A stretch of DNA of 64,000 nucleotides. It comes from Tulasnella sp. 424 (taxonomy: Eukaryota; Basidiomycota; Agaricomycetes; Cantharellales; Tulasnellaceae). Positions 24,301 to 35,800 of the stretch are shown here, piece after piece (the first letter of the stretch is position 1; each line of letters begins with the position of its first letter). The notes under the pieces were generated by a model. That model searched no databases and was not told where the DNA came from. It saw only the letters and a program-made list of their open reading frames with translations. The translations under genes were made by a program, and so were the position numbers. Location of the stretch: assembly GCA_019633425.1 (NCBI GenBank), contig WSUB01000001.1, positions 248,001 through 312,000 of the forward strand, in the 5' to 3' direction.

Positions 24301-27300
24301 TGATAAAAAGACTGTCAAGCAATCCTGCAAGTTTCATCTTGACACGAAGGGCATTCTGGCTGTTTCCCGAGCGGTGAATGAATCGGGTGAGATACTGGAC
24401 TAGTCTTCCTAAGTCGACGTTGATGTGAGCGGTCTCGTTAATATTCTGGATGCGGTCAAAGAGTAATCGTAGGACCGAGATGCACTGATGGAGACGTCTC
24501 GCGTCAGATCCAAGGAATACTTGTACTGAACGTCAAAGATTCCTGCTTACTTGTTCAATGAATATAAGGTAGCTCTCATCACCCTCCGGCACTTGCTGCT
24601 CGAATACCTTGGCCACCACACTACAAATACGTCAGTTTCTGTCGCAGATCCAAAAAGAAGTACCTTACGCGTCGATGTATGAGAGGAGAGCAGGGAATAG
24701 TAGGGGATGGAGCTCCGTTCCGAGGGCACCCTTGATTGTTTCTCTTGCAACCACGCTGTCCATTCCGAGGCGATCGACAGCCTGACCAATGAATGTCTTG
24801 ACGAGAGTTCCTGGCGCACGGCCACCTCTCTGGAATCTGGCGGGCAGATCTTCAGGGGCAACAATATTCGACAAAGGCGGTAGGGCTCCGTCCTCAACCA
24901 GACAACAACCCCCAAACGACATCAAGAAGAACGTTAGGTTCTGCCATTCCGCTTGCCGTTCCTGAGAAATCATGAGCCGGGTCAGGCAACGTTTCGTCTG
25001 AGGGTAGATTAAAATATTTACTTCTGGACTTCGCTTTCGATCGAGCAGACGATGAACGTTTGGATCCCCATCCTCGGAGACTGACCTCGTCAGCCCTTCA
25101 AGGAGATGTATCCAGCGTCGGTAGCACTCCTCCCATATGGCGACGTTGATGGTACTTGGGAAGCACATGTTCTGCAATATCCGACGAATCCGCTTTTGCA
25201 TAGCGAGTCGTCCTTCACGATTTGGTTAGTTTCAATGTCATTGCATATTACAATACACCACACACCAGTGACTATCACGCTGCTATCGCCCAACGCAGTA
25301 TATGCAATCTCCCTCGCCCTTGCGTCTTCCACGGAATATTCTGACTCAGGGACAACCCCTGCTTTCTCTATCTCAACCATCTTCTTGAGGCAAACTGCAG
25401 CTTGCCAAGGAATATCCATTTCGGATGAGGTCAGAGTGGCAACTAAGGCAATTTCGGCGAGCGCGAATCCGGATTTAAGAGGACCCGGCGGAGGCAAAGG
25501 AACTGATGGTACATTCTGCACGTCTGAGCTTAGTGGCGTCCGAGATACCAACGACCAGGCCGATGCGGTGCTGACCTGAATGGTATCTGCGCGAGTGAAA
25601 AGCATTTGAGCTAGAGCGGTGAGCGCGTTCCGGTCATCCTCAAACGAATCCCGAGAGTCCAACAGCATTACAGACGCGGACGAGCAGCCAATCGCCCTAC
25701 ATCAGAAGCAACGAGATTAGTCTGAGAACAGGTGGAGTTCATACGGAGGAACGTACGTCGCGTTACTTAGATGTGCCCTGCTTTCCTCGTACCATGGCTG
25801 TCCCTCGGATAGCGCACGCGCATAAACTGCGAGCTCCATCAGAGTTTTGAAAGCGGCCATACGAATGGTCTTGTCGTTAGTCTGGGTGAACAACTTTCCA
25901 CAATCGGTCAAGACCGACTCATGCTCCGAACGAGTGTCGCCACAAAATATAAACCCTGGATCTGCTCGCCAGAGCAAAAAGATGGCGAGCATCAACGACT
26001 CCCGATCGGCGAAGCTGTCTTGATTATATCGCTTAGCAACTGGACGCTTTGGCCCATTCCCAGAAACTTCTTGTCTTCGATTCAGAGCAGCCTAGGATCG
26101 TGAGATATGGTTGAATATAGGGAAGTTGACTTGATTGTTGTTTGACTCACTCGAATGATCTGTCTTGAGCGAGTCGCGATGACGGGGAAGAGTGACGAGA
26201 TAGGCGGCTGCCCTCCAATCTTTCCGGTCTGTGGATGGTCAAGTGATGTTAGCATTCTTGGGCGTAGTTCATCGTAGGTATGTGAATTCACCTCGGTAAC
26301 GATAGTTAAGCAAGCTTTCATAACGCAGGTTTTCACCGCATCTGAGCGCTCGGGGGCAATACAGGAAGGGAATATTGTGTCAATTGCTGTTGCATGACTG
26401 AAGCGATATATAGCAACGAGGGCATCGGCATATAGATCCACGTCAATCATTTCTGTTGTGTCGTAGAACGGTTTCATGGGGGGAGGAGGGTTGAAGATCC
26501 GGTTCTACAACTCGGGTGTATCAGATTTGTTAAGTGGCGACGAAAATTGTGGCTTCGGCTCACCCGCAAATCATCCGCTAACTCTGGCGCGAGGGATCGT
26601 AGCGCTGTTTGTTCAAACGCGACAGGAAGATATGCCGCGGCTTTGCACATGTCGATGAGGCAGACCATCGAAATCTCGGCAGTTTTGGTGGCGGAGGTCA
26701 AGGATTTTACCAGAGTTTCTACGAAGTTGACTTGTTGCTAGAGAGCGCAATTTGTCAACGACCAAGGACGCACGTTACTCAAGGACGAGGTCACTCTTAC
26801 TTTCTTCGGCTTCGGAACTCCAAGTGTTGCCTGCTTCAAACGTTCCGGACTGGCCGCAAGGAGGACGGTGAGGGTTGGCCAAAATGCGCGCTTGCTCTGG
26901 TTCTCGGTCATGTTAAACAACATGTCGAACACGCGCTCTGGAGCGCCTTCTAATCGCCGAATACCCTTGAAGATGTCGAAGTACTCATTTGGGAAATATT
27001 CGATCCAGTTCCAGAGCGCCGTCCGTAACGCGATCGAAACGGCGCCCTGTGCTTCACGCTTCATGTTCACCAGAAGGGACGACAGCTCTGTCCATACAGG
27101 TCAGTAAGCATCGAGAATTTAATCAGGTATCCGACAGCTTACCCTGCATAACCTGGACGAGTTTCGTTCTATCCAGAGCACTGCATGCGACGAGCTTCAT
27201 GTCCACCATATCTGGAGTCTCTTCATTCGTCTGGGCTAGATGATGGATTTTGTTGCGAATTTTGGCGAAAACGACGGCCCAGTTGGATGAGCTGAGATGG

Positions 27301-28472
27301 AATACAATCTTCCCGGCATACTTTGAGATAATCCAATTGATGGATGAGGCAGAACTGGATACAGTGAGCGGTGTCGAAGGCATTAAGGCGCGTGAAGGGA
27401 GGTCAGCGATTCCCTGGTCAGAACCGGTTATGCTTGTAGTGGCGTGTGGAGACTTTTTCGCCATGACCGGCCGGCTTCTCATTGGGCCGTTGTTGAATCG
27501 AAGTGAATTAGAACTTGCACGGTTACTGATATGCGTTTGAGGGAAGCTGGTGAATGCGGACGACGGCTGATATCGAATGGAAGGGGGAAGTGGGGATGCC
27601 ATTTCTGGAGGTTGAAAGTCCGGGAAGGAGACGGAGTGCATATGCCCTGACGTTTTTGGTCGATCACTGACGGAAGCGGTTTGGCGTAGGAAAAGAACCA
27701 TGACGCTGAGCGCGTACTTGGCTACCGGGTCTTCCAGCCGAGGCGGCTCGATCCACTCTCGTTCTTCCGAGTCAGATTGAACGGCCTTCTTGAGTAGTCG
27801 TGTGCGGGATGTCAGTGATTCGAGGGTCTCGGAGTCACTATTGACCGACTGTTCATTCTCTAGTTCCGCAGCTTCTCGATGACATTGCCAACGATAGGTC
27901 ATGGCAGCAGAGAGAACTTTAAGGACGTATAACTGTGAATGAAGTACATCCAAAGGTATATTTCCTTCGCCATCCGGAATAGCAGTCTATACCAGTGGCG
28001 TTAGCTTGCTGTTCGGAAGCCGAGGGCATTTATTCACCTTGGTTATGCGCTCCAACAAATCACTGAGAGAATGCATGACAAGCTCCAAACGCTGTTTTGC
28101 TATCTGGAGCAAAGTCTCGACAATTTGTTGTATTGCTTCATCTGCTTCGAGAATTTGCAACGTTATACCGGAATGGCAGGGTAACTACGATTAGACGGCG
28201 GTTGGTCAGTCATCAGCCAAGGATGGCGTGGAAGATCAAACTGAACTAACCCTGGCACTGAGGCGGGTCATCAAAGCCCCCACAATCTTCTCCTGGGCTG
28301 AATTTCCATTCCAACTGTACGACACTGGGGGCATAATTGAGTTCTGGATTGTAGTGGTTGAGGGAGTCGAATAGGCACCGTCGGCGCGGTGGGGACGGGA
28401 TGGACCGGTGTTGGATCTTTGCTCTTGACTTGCTGGGGGTGCGATAATGGATGACCTTCGTGTTGGGAGCAT
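18378..28472 (-). CDS. NF1: neurofibromin/IRA-type Ras GTPase-activating protein
   Basis: Thirty-five exons: 28472-28251, 28184-28038, 27986-27143, 27087-26801, 26737-26564, 26504-26292, 26228-26151, 26091-25757, 25696-25576, 25515-25266, 25212-25022, 24961-24669, 24620-24551, 24484-24215, 24159-23947, 23890-23849, 23800-23558, 23501-23484, 23430-23286, 23237-22973, 22918-22880, 22828-22772, 22720-22507, 22451-22089, 22018-21932, 21880-21670, 21618-21523, 21471-21356, 21300-21118, 21063-20847, 20792-20512, 20459-20259, 20204-19745, 19691-18731, 18675-18378. They sum to 2,734 residues, close to neurofibromin. The RasGAP domain lies at about 1250-1600: arginine finger Arg1393 in GLFRGNSM, YELDP, and the block GGFIFLRFVCPAIVSP. 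It is followed by a CRAL-TRIO/PH-like module (about 1700-1870, TGAFDIIIDCTGF) and long helical repeats. The protein should switch Ras off, lowering cAMP/PKA or MAPK output. Start is the first true ATG in frame, before LPTRRSS. All exon phases agree. A few junctions, including the 18-base exon, need transcript proof. Confidence 0.9.
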
Positions 28473-28738
28473 ACCTTCCGGAAGTTCCGAAAGGGTGTAG
28501 TGGTGAGTTGCTAAGGTCAGCAGTGCACCGAATGCGCGGAGGTTGTGGGTCAAACGATGGTTTGCAGCAGTCGAAATGAAAACGGCTCACTATTACAGGA
28601 AGAAACGTTAATGAAAGTGGCCTCTGAAGGCACTTTCCAAGTCGATAGTCGTGCACGCCGCTTCTCAGTCAGGAATTCGCGACGCGGGTCGGTAGTCTTA
28701 GGCAAAATGGAAATGCCAGGGGCCGAATTGGTTTGTTC
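28473..28738. promoter_or_regulatory. divergent promoter, neurofibromin / EVE protein
   Basis: The 266 bases between opposed start codons must serve both genes. An ATTGG (CCAAT on the minus strand) at 28727-28731 lies just before the plus-strand ATG. No TATA box seen. Confidence 0.5.
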
Positions 28739-30152
28739 ATGTTAGGCAGGTGCTGCCGCAGAGGCGCCACCAGCATCCGTCTTGCAAATCCTCTTTTCAT
28801 AGCTAAGCCCGACATGAAATACTGGCTTATGAAGGCTGAACCGGACTCAAGAGTCGTGAAAGGAAAAGATGTCAAGGTAAATTCCGTCCGGATTGTGGCA
28901 GAGAACGCATAAAGTTGCTCATTTTTGTCGCGAATTTTCCAAGTTTTCGGTTGACGATTTTGAGAAAATTCAGATGTATGGTGGCCGAGACTCGAAATAT
29001 ATCCCTATCTGACGCGTTGAAACGCAGTACTCCTTGGGAGGGCGTTCGAAACCACTCCGCAAAGCTGAATATGAAATCGTACGTACCTATTACGCAGATC
29101 GCGCACAAGCCCCCAGCCTCTTACCCCGGTCCGTCGAAGCATGGAGGTGGGAGACCAGGTACGAGTAAGCTATTATTTGGTTACACTCGATTTGCTGAGA
29201 GACTGTCAGGTTCTCTTTTACCACTCCAACTGTAAAACGCCAGGTAGGTTAAAAGTAGCGATCCGGATTCCGACCAGACCTGATGAAGTTTATTCCAGGC
29301 ATCGCCGCTATCGCCGAAGTACGTGTTCCCACTAGTCCGCTGGTCGGTGTGTCGAGCTCAGTTAGACGTTCAGGTGCATAAAGAAGCGTATCCCGACTGT
29401 AAGACACGCTTCGCTCTCCGGAAGTCCCAGCCCTACTAACCACTTAGCGGCAACAGACACTGCATGGGATAGGTATGGCTCGTTCGCGAAAATACAAAAC
29501 ACTGGTGTTGACTAACTACTCCCTTGCGGGCCGATTCTTGCAGCGAGCACCCATACTTTGACCCCGTTCGCAATTCCATCCATTTCACCATTCTACGGGA
29601 AGCTAATTGGAATGCCATACGCAGAAATCCGATGAATCAAAGCCAACCTGGTTCATGGTCGACCTGAAGTTTAAATCTCGTGTCGCTCATTTTGTCAGTT
29701 TATCCCTTCTCAAGCACCTCAAGTCACTTTCGTACGAAGACATCCAAGCAGTAGATCATGAAAATGCCGGGTCACCTGCGCCGTTTCAGGTCCAGTACCT
29801 TTCTGAAGATCAACTATCAGCCATCAAGGAGATGCCACTGCTGACACAAGGTCGTCTCAGCGTTCAACCCGTCAGTGAGCTTGCATTCCAAGCTTTGGTG
29901 GAGCTCGGGGAGAAGGGGGGCTGGGAGGAGGTTGGCATGCAGAAAAAAGCAGCCCCAAAGACTGAGAAAGCCAAAGGCGGGAAGAAAGCCACAAAAAGGA
30001 AGGCAGCCGATGCGGACACGGAGGGAGATGATGAGGAGGAAGGCGCTGATGAGCCTGAAGCTCCCCCGCCACGAGCAAAGAAGGCACGGCAGAAGGAAAA
30101 AGCTCCTGATGACGCCAAGCCAACCCGAAAATCTATGCGTAAGAAGACATAG
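28739..30152 (+). CDS. THYN1: EVE-domain protein (THYN1-like) with basic C-terminal tail
   Basis: Ten exons: 28739-28876, 28944-28975, 29028-29078, 29140-29158, 29210-29243, 29299-29318, 29374-29398, 29448-29472, 29544-29565, 29625-30152. Product 297 residues. The EVE fold is clear: MKYWLMKAEPDSR, KGKDVKFSVDDFE, TPWEGVRNHSAKLNM, VGDQVLFYHSNCKTPG, HKEAYPD, TAWDSEHPYFDP and WFMVDLKF. EVE domains are PUA-like and bind modified bases in DNA or RNA; THYN1 is nuclear in animals. Two in-frame ATGs are possible: 28739 adds 25 residues (MLGRCCRRGATSIRLANPLF...) resembling a mitochondrial presequence, while 28814 starts directly at MKYWLMK. After the fold, about 90 residues are Lys/Glu-rich with runs such as KKATKRK and RAKKARQKEK, probably nuclear signals. 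Seven of the internal exons are 34 bases or shorter. Confidence 0.87.
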
Positions 30153-30257
30153 CAAGCTACTCTATTGGACTTCTCTGCTTTCACAACAAATAGCCTCTAC
30201 CTTGGACTTAATGTCTCGGACTATGCTGACATGCAAGAAGCGGAAACCTAGTTCCAA

Positions 30258-31079
30258 CTAAGCCCGCCCCTCACCGTAAATCTCCAAGCATCGCTTCTCA
30301 AACGCCTCCACCATTTGGCTCGATACAGCACCGAAAACTTTGGAGGCGAGGGCGGCGTACAATGGATTGGCGAATGAATAGCTGAGATCGATACTCAGCA
30401 ATGTTGGCCCAGACTCCGATGGCGTCGGACCGGTCTTCAGAGACCCGTGCGAGGGATGTGGAGAGGAAGGTGATGCCGGCTGCATTCTCCAGGTTGTGGT
30501 GAGCTCCTTGAATAGCTGTGAGGATCCAATCGCCTAGCGAAGAAACAAATACATTGAATGATCCAGGTATCAAAGGCAGAGATGCTTACCTCAACCTTCT
30601 CGTAAGGTGTGCACGTCACTTTACTGACATAGCTCTCTTCGACAGCAAGAAACCCGATGGCAAGCTCCGCTTCGACGGTGTAAGGCGTCATGTCTCCTTC
30701 CCTTCGAGAAGGCCGCGGTGTTAACACGCGAGACCGCGTGCAAAATGGTAAAAACTTTGAGTAGGAGTCGACGTCAGCCACTACCTCATAAAGTTGCCGT
30801 TGAGAGTATCTGAGACGAGCAAGAGTTAGACCGCGTTGAATAATCGCGTAAGCTTAGTATTTACCGCGGGCCTATCCAAACCTAAAATACAACTTACGGT
30901 AGGATCTTCCTTTCGTGATAAGTGTTGGGCTCGGAATCAGATTCGGGGCTGGAGAATGGGAGAACGTTCGGGAAATTCGGTAGGGAAAACATAGCCCGAG
31001 TCGAGCCTACATCGACTGCTTTAAGTCTTGAAATTCGACATGCTTGGATCAATCCAGACCGTGATGTCGATAGCAGCAT
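30258..31079 (-). CDS. COQ10: coenzyme Q-binding protein COQ10
   Basis: Three exons (31079-30898, 30809-30590, 30533-30258) encode 225 residues. The START/polyketide-cyclase fold of Coq10 is plain: YSQRQLYEVVADVDSYSKFL, PFCTRSRV, VEAELAIGFLAVEESYVSKV, LFKELTTTW, and the closing strand-helix SIDLSYSFANPLYAAL to FEKRCLEIYG. The N-terminus MLLSTSRSGLIQACRISRLK is an obvious mitochondrial presequence. Coq10 binds ubiquinone in the inner membrane and supports respiration and Q biosynthesis. An insertion rich in Ser, Pro and His (PASPSSPHPSHGSLKTGP) sits between two strands and is larger than in yeast. The gene converges with the EVE gene; the stop codons are about 105 bases apart. Confidence 0.92.
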
Positions 31080-31405
31080 TTTTGGGTGACCAAGGACCGA
31101 AGAATCTGGAGAGTTCCGTACTTTTTTTCCGAAAAGAGTGGAAGAGAACGAGTGATGGTAGCTTAGATAAGCAAGACTGTGGGACTTTGTGCGGTGCGGA
31201 GAGACCGCCGTTCGTTATTAGACTCTCGACCATTCTCCGCTGCTTAGCTGAGGATTAAAACAGTGCCCAGGGCGACGACCGAGGCCGCGAAGGAAGGGAG
31301 TAACTCGAAAGGAGAAGTGAAGAAGTCGAAGTAAGTAAGTGTAAAAATGCTGCTACCACTCGCCAGATACTTGCCTTATCGACACCACCTGGCTCTTGCA
31401 GGACG
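31080..31405. promoter_or_regulatory. divergent promoter, COQ10 / GIS2
   Basis: 326 bases between opposed starts. On the GIS2 side a GTAAGT at about 31331 and a TTGCAG just before base 31401 suggest a leader intron ending a few bases before the ATG at 31406. Confidence 0.5.
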
Positions 31406-32261
31406 ATGTTTCCGAGGAAAGGATGCTTCAAGTGCGGTAATCGTAAGTAAACCATAAGGAGATGTTTTTTCCCCGCTGCCAACACTAGTCTCTTACGCTG
31501 TAGTCGGCCACATTGCCGAGAATTGCACCGCGCCCGAGAGGCTTTGCTACAACTGTAGGCAAACTGGCCACGAATCCGCCAATTGCCCAAGCCCTCGCTC
31601 CGTTGCAGCTAAGCAGGTGAGGGGGCGCGCTATATGCATGTAAAACGCTGTTTCTTACCCATACACGCCAAAGTGCTACTCATGCGGTGGTGTCGGGCAC
31701 ATCCAGGCGGATTGCCCTACTCTCAGAGTTCAGGCCCAAGCCGGGAAAAGATGCTACGTACGTTTGTACTGTCTTCTCGCAGACATTCCTGGAAGCTGAC
31801 GCATGTGCTACGACGACAGACTTGCGGCAGAGTGGTGCGCTTCCTTGCTTCGCGAATCTTCCACTAGCAACTGAGGTTCATCTTACGTTCTTTCATGGAT
31901 ACAGGGCCACATTGCCAGTAACTGCCGCGGTGGTGGAAGTGGAGGTCTTGCTGCTCGCATTGACGGACCATTTAACCGAGGTCCCACTCACAGCAATGGC
32001 CCAGTAACGTGTTATCGCTGTGGAGGAACGAATCATATCGCCAAAACTTGTCTAGCCGATGCGTCCACCGTAGCTGCCTATGCATCGAGCAAGCCTGGTG
32101 GTAGTGGCAGACCTCCGAAGACGTGCTATAAATGTGGATCCCCGGATCATGTGAGTTGACATCCAGGTTCTCCCAAAAGCAACAACAGCGCTAATAGAAT
32201 CGAACCCTAGCTTGCTAAAGATTGCACTTCAACGGATGAAGCTGTTGTCGCCATTTCTTGA
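31406..32261 (+). CDS. GIS2: CCHC zinc-knuckle protein, GIS2/BYR3/CNBP family
   Basis: Six exons (31406-31442, 31504-31616, 31674-31757, 31820-31834, 31905-32150, 32211-32261) give 181 residues with six CX2CX4HX4C knuckles: CFKCGNLGHIAENC (counting the inner Cys), CYNCRQTGHESANC, CYSCGGVGHIQADC, CYTCGRVGHIASNC, CYRCGGTNHIAKTC and CYKCGSPDHLAKDC. Between knuckles 4 and 5 is a short Gly/Arg linker, as in CNBP. The family binds single-stranded nucleic acid and mRNAs and affects translation. Yeast Gis2 and fission-yeast Byr3 have seven knuckles, so one is missing or not recognised. Exon 4 is only 15 bases and supplies residues TCGRV, without which knuckle 4 would lose a zinc ligand. Start: the ATG three residues before the first knuckle (MFPRKGC). 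Confidence 0.92.
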
Positions 32262-32823
32262 ATTCTGGTGTGATGATGGTCGACTTGTAGGCCATATGTA
32301 AGGTGACTTTAATCTAGTGCCTTGTATACGCCCCCCAATCGATGTGCATAACGAGGCCGTGTATCTCGCCTCTTTTCATCATTTCCAATACTTCTACGAA
32401 TCTATGCTAAAAACCGAACCCAAAAGGTGTATGATAATGAACAAGAAAAACGTCATGACCACAGAAGCGTAAACCTCATAAACGACCAAAAAAAAAGCAA
32501 ATGAACCCCGATGAGTAATGAAACATGGTAGGACAATTGAGGAAACGGAAAGGGAACTATAACAGAGATGCAGATGAGTGAATTTGAAGGCAGAAAATAG
32601 TCAAGAGATTGAGGGGTGAGTTGTTCGCATGATCGTGTAGCGGGATGCGTGAAGGGAAGGAATCAAACTAGAGAATAGCGAATGGGAAGGTGCAAAACTT
32701 CCTCGTAAAAGATCAGGCGGAGGAGCCGGGCGACCTATGCCGCAGTAGCAGGACGTCCAAAAAGAGGACGGTGACCATGGGGGCTGCGGCGATCCACAAG
32801 AGCCCACCTCCTCCGAGCCACCA
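32262..32823. other. convergent 3' flanks of GIS2 and SSK1
   Basis: 562 bases between two stop codons. A-rich in the middle (32440-32520). Expected to hold two 3' UTRs and polyadenylation sites; no gene seen. Confidence 0.6.
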
Positions 32824-35800
32824 TCAAGGGTACGCAGGACGATGCTCAATCGCGGATTCAGGAGGAGGAGCAGACGGAGGAGCCATAGGCACAGCAGGAG
32901 ATTGAATCTCAGTGGAGGAGGAAGATGTCTCGGGGGTGGCAGCATCCTCAGCGATCGGGGGAATTCCGCGCAATACGCTCTCGATGGAGGTGGAGCTGCT
33001 TTCAGAGGACAGAGCCCCTTCACCAAGAATAACAGGACGAACACCGGTAGCTGCGTCTCTCCGTTTGGTTTCCTCTTCGCTGATTGTCTGGATATGCTTC
33101 TTCAGAGCGTCGTCGCCGCTTAATTCGCTTTGGACGGAGCGGGGGCTGAACAGTGGACTCGAAAGACCGGTCTCCTGCGGTTCAGGCTCGGGAGCTTGCA
33201 GAGGCTTGGCGATCTCAGGGTTGGAGGTGGTGGGGAGGTCGGGAGTAGAGGGAGCTTGGAGTGTCAAGACTGGACGGACAAGAGCGGGGTCCGGGGTATC
33301 TGCTGGAGCCGGGGAAGGGTTGCGGGATGGAGGGAGCTTGAGCTGCGAGGCGACAGTCTTGGTCTTTGCGTTCTGGGCATTGAATAACCGAGCCGTAGCT
33401 GGATCCTGGAACATTTCCAAAGCCTTGATCGACCCCCACTCAATGATCTTGGTGTTGAGCCAGTTCATGGACACTGGCTTGGTCAAAAAGTCGTTGCAAC
33501 CCGCGGCCAACGCAGCAACCCTGTCACTCCTCTGAGAAGACGCAGTCAAGGCGACGATGATAACGGACGATCGGTACGGCGAGTGGGGAACGTTGCCGGC
33601 TTTCGCAGCTTCTGCCAACTCGGATGGCGGGGTGGACGGTGAAATAGTCGAGTTTCGCTCCTTTTCAAGACCACGAATATCCTTTGTGGCTTCAATGCCA
33701 TCCTTCACCGGCATTTGAATGTCCATCTGCGGGGCAAAAGAGAATTAGAACGGCGTCCCCGGAAAACAAATAGCCCTTTTCTTCTCACCAGGATAAGGTG
33801 GTAATTCCCGGCCCGCCACTTGTCAACGGCTTCTTGCCCATTCTTCGCGGTGCCATAGTTGATTTTCTTGCGCTTCATGAACGTCGACAAGATCGTTTGG
33901 TTGATAGGATTGTCTGCAATCGACAACCAATCAGTAATCTCGCCATTGGCATCGTACCCATCACTCACCCTCAACAATCAGAACGTTGATTGGTGGAACG
34001 ATGCTCCCATCCCCACCAGGCTTAACTTTCTTCACCGCCGAATTCGATCTCTCACCAGTCGACCTCCTCCCAACTTTCTTTGGCATGCCAGGCGATGGAC
34101 TGCTCGGTGAAACCCTTGGCGAGTCTACCAACGGTGGTCGAACATTCTGACCAGACGCAGCCGCTGCGGCACCACCTGAATCGACTTGCAAAGGTCTCGG
34201 TCGTTCAGGTGTTCCCTTTGCACCACCAGTCCCTCCGTCCGATCCAGTGTTCGATGTCTTCCGCCTTGGAACACCGTTGATCTGCGCCAAGGGCACAGAC
34301 GCACGGGAAGATAGATTTCTTGCCAGCGGTGGTCGTCCAGGATCCTCTCCACTTACAGTCGGCCGGCGAACACCCAGGGTTGCACGTGCAGGAGTAGTCG
34401 GAGCAGACTCCCCAGGTGAACCCCTATACCGATTCGGAGGAGGATATGCACCAACTCCTGGTGTAACGACAGGCGAGACGTTAGCCAACGCAGCGTCCAA
34501 TCCCATGTACGACGCTTGCTGCGGCCTCGTCTGCGGTCGACCACCCACTCCCAGTCCTCCTTGCTGCTCCACCGATGAATTGCTGTTCGCTCTCCGGCCC
34601 TCTCGACTCTGTTGCTGCGGCTGGAAGAAAATGCCCGCAGGTCGCCCATCGGGACTATGAACCAAAACGCCCGTCGAATCCCCGATCTGCGTCGCAGCCG
34701 CATTAACGGAAAAGTATTCTACAGCATCTCGACCGAGTGGGGAGGGCGGGTGAGGGGTGTACATGTGAGGTTGACCTGTATACGTCATAGGCACCATGGG
34801 AATCGTCATGACAGGATGAGTTGCAGCACTAGTGCCGCCGCTGCTCTGTTGCTGTTGCTGCTGCAGTTGCTGTTCCGCTGGATGTCCTTTGGGAGATCTA
34901 TTCTCTGAAGAGACCGTATTCCCCAAAGTAGGTAGCCTCGTCGAACTGGACTTGACGGATCCCCCTGCCGAGCCAGTCGAGCCTGAAGAATGTTGTCGGC
35001 CCGTAACGATCCTCGAAGTCGCTCCCGCACCAGCCACTGAGGCAGCACTCGCACCCGTTGCAGACGCTGGAGACGTCCCATGCGGGGTCGGTACCGCAGA
35101 AGCAAGCGGCACACCCCACGGTGACACTCTGAACTGCACAACCGGGCTCATGGGACTCGTGGCGATAGGTGCAAAGAACGGATCGATAAACGGCTTTTGC
35201 ACGGCCGTATGAAGCGCCGTCAAAAACCTCCTCGGTCCAGCGGGTTTAGGAATCACCAACACCTCCGGAATCATATCTCCCATAGGATACGACGTATAAC
35301 CACCACCGGAATAACTCGTGAAAGGCTGATCTGACGCGGCAGCGTACACGGAAGCGTAGATTGTATCTTGAACGATTTTGTAGTTCGATAGACTGGTGAA
35401 GTGCAAGATGACGACTTGGAGGGGATCGAAGTCGAGAATCTTGTTGGTCGTTTCCTCGGTCTCGCTGTGCCCTTCTTCGATCGTCCCAGGGATGGAAGGT
35501 TGAGTCTGAATATTGGCCATCCGAATGGAGGGACTAGACCTAGGACGATGCTGCAATCCAGGTCGTTTCCGCAAATTGCCGATCGTCTGAGGTAATGATT
35601 GTGGTCGGAACTTGGCTTCTGCGGCTTTGCGAATTTGCAGTAAACGTCGGCGAAGAACGTTGACGTCGTCATCGATGACGATGAAGTTGGTTCCAGCCAA
35701 TTCCACCATTTCCGGTTGTCGTAACAGTCCTTCCGAGGCGGCGTCTCCTACTCCTGCGGTGTCCAGGTTTCGGGCCCTCGTCGATGAGGTGGTAGATTCG

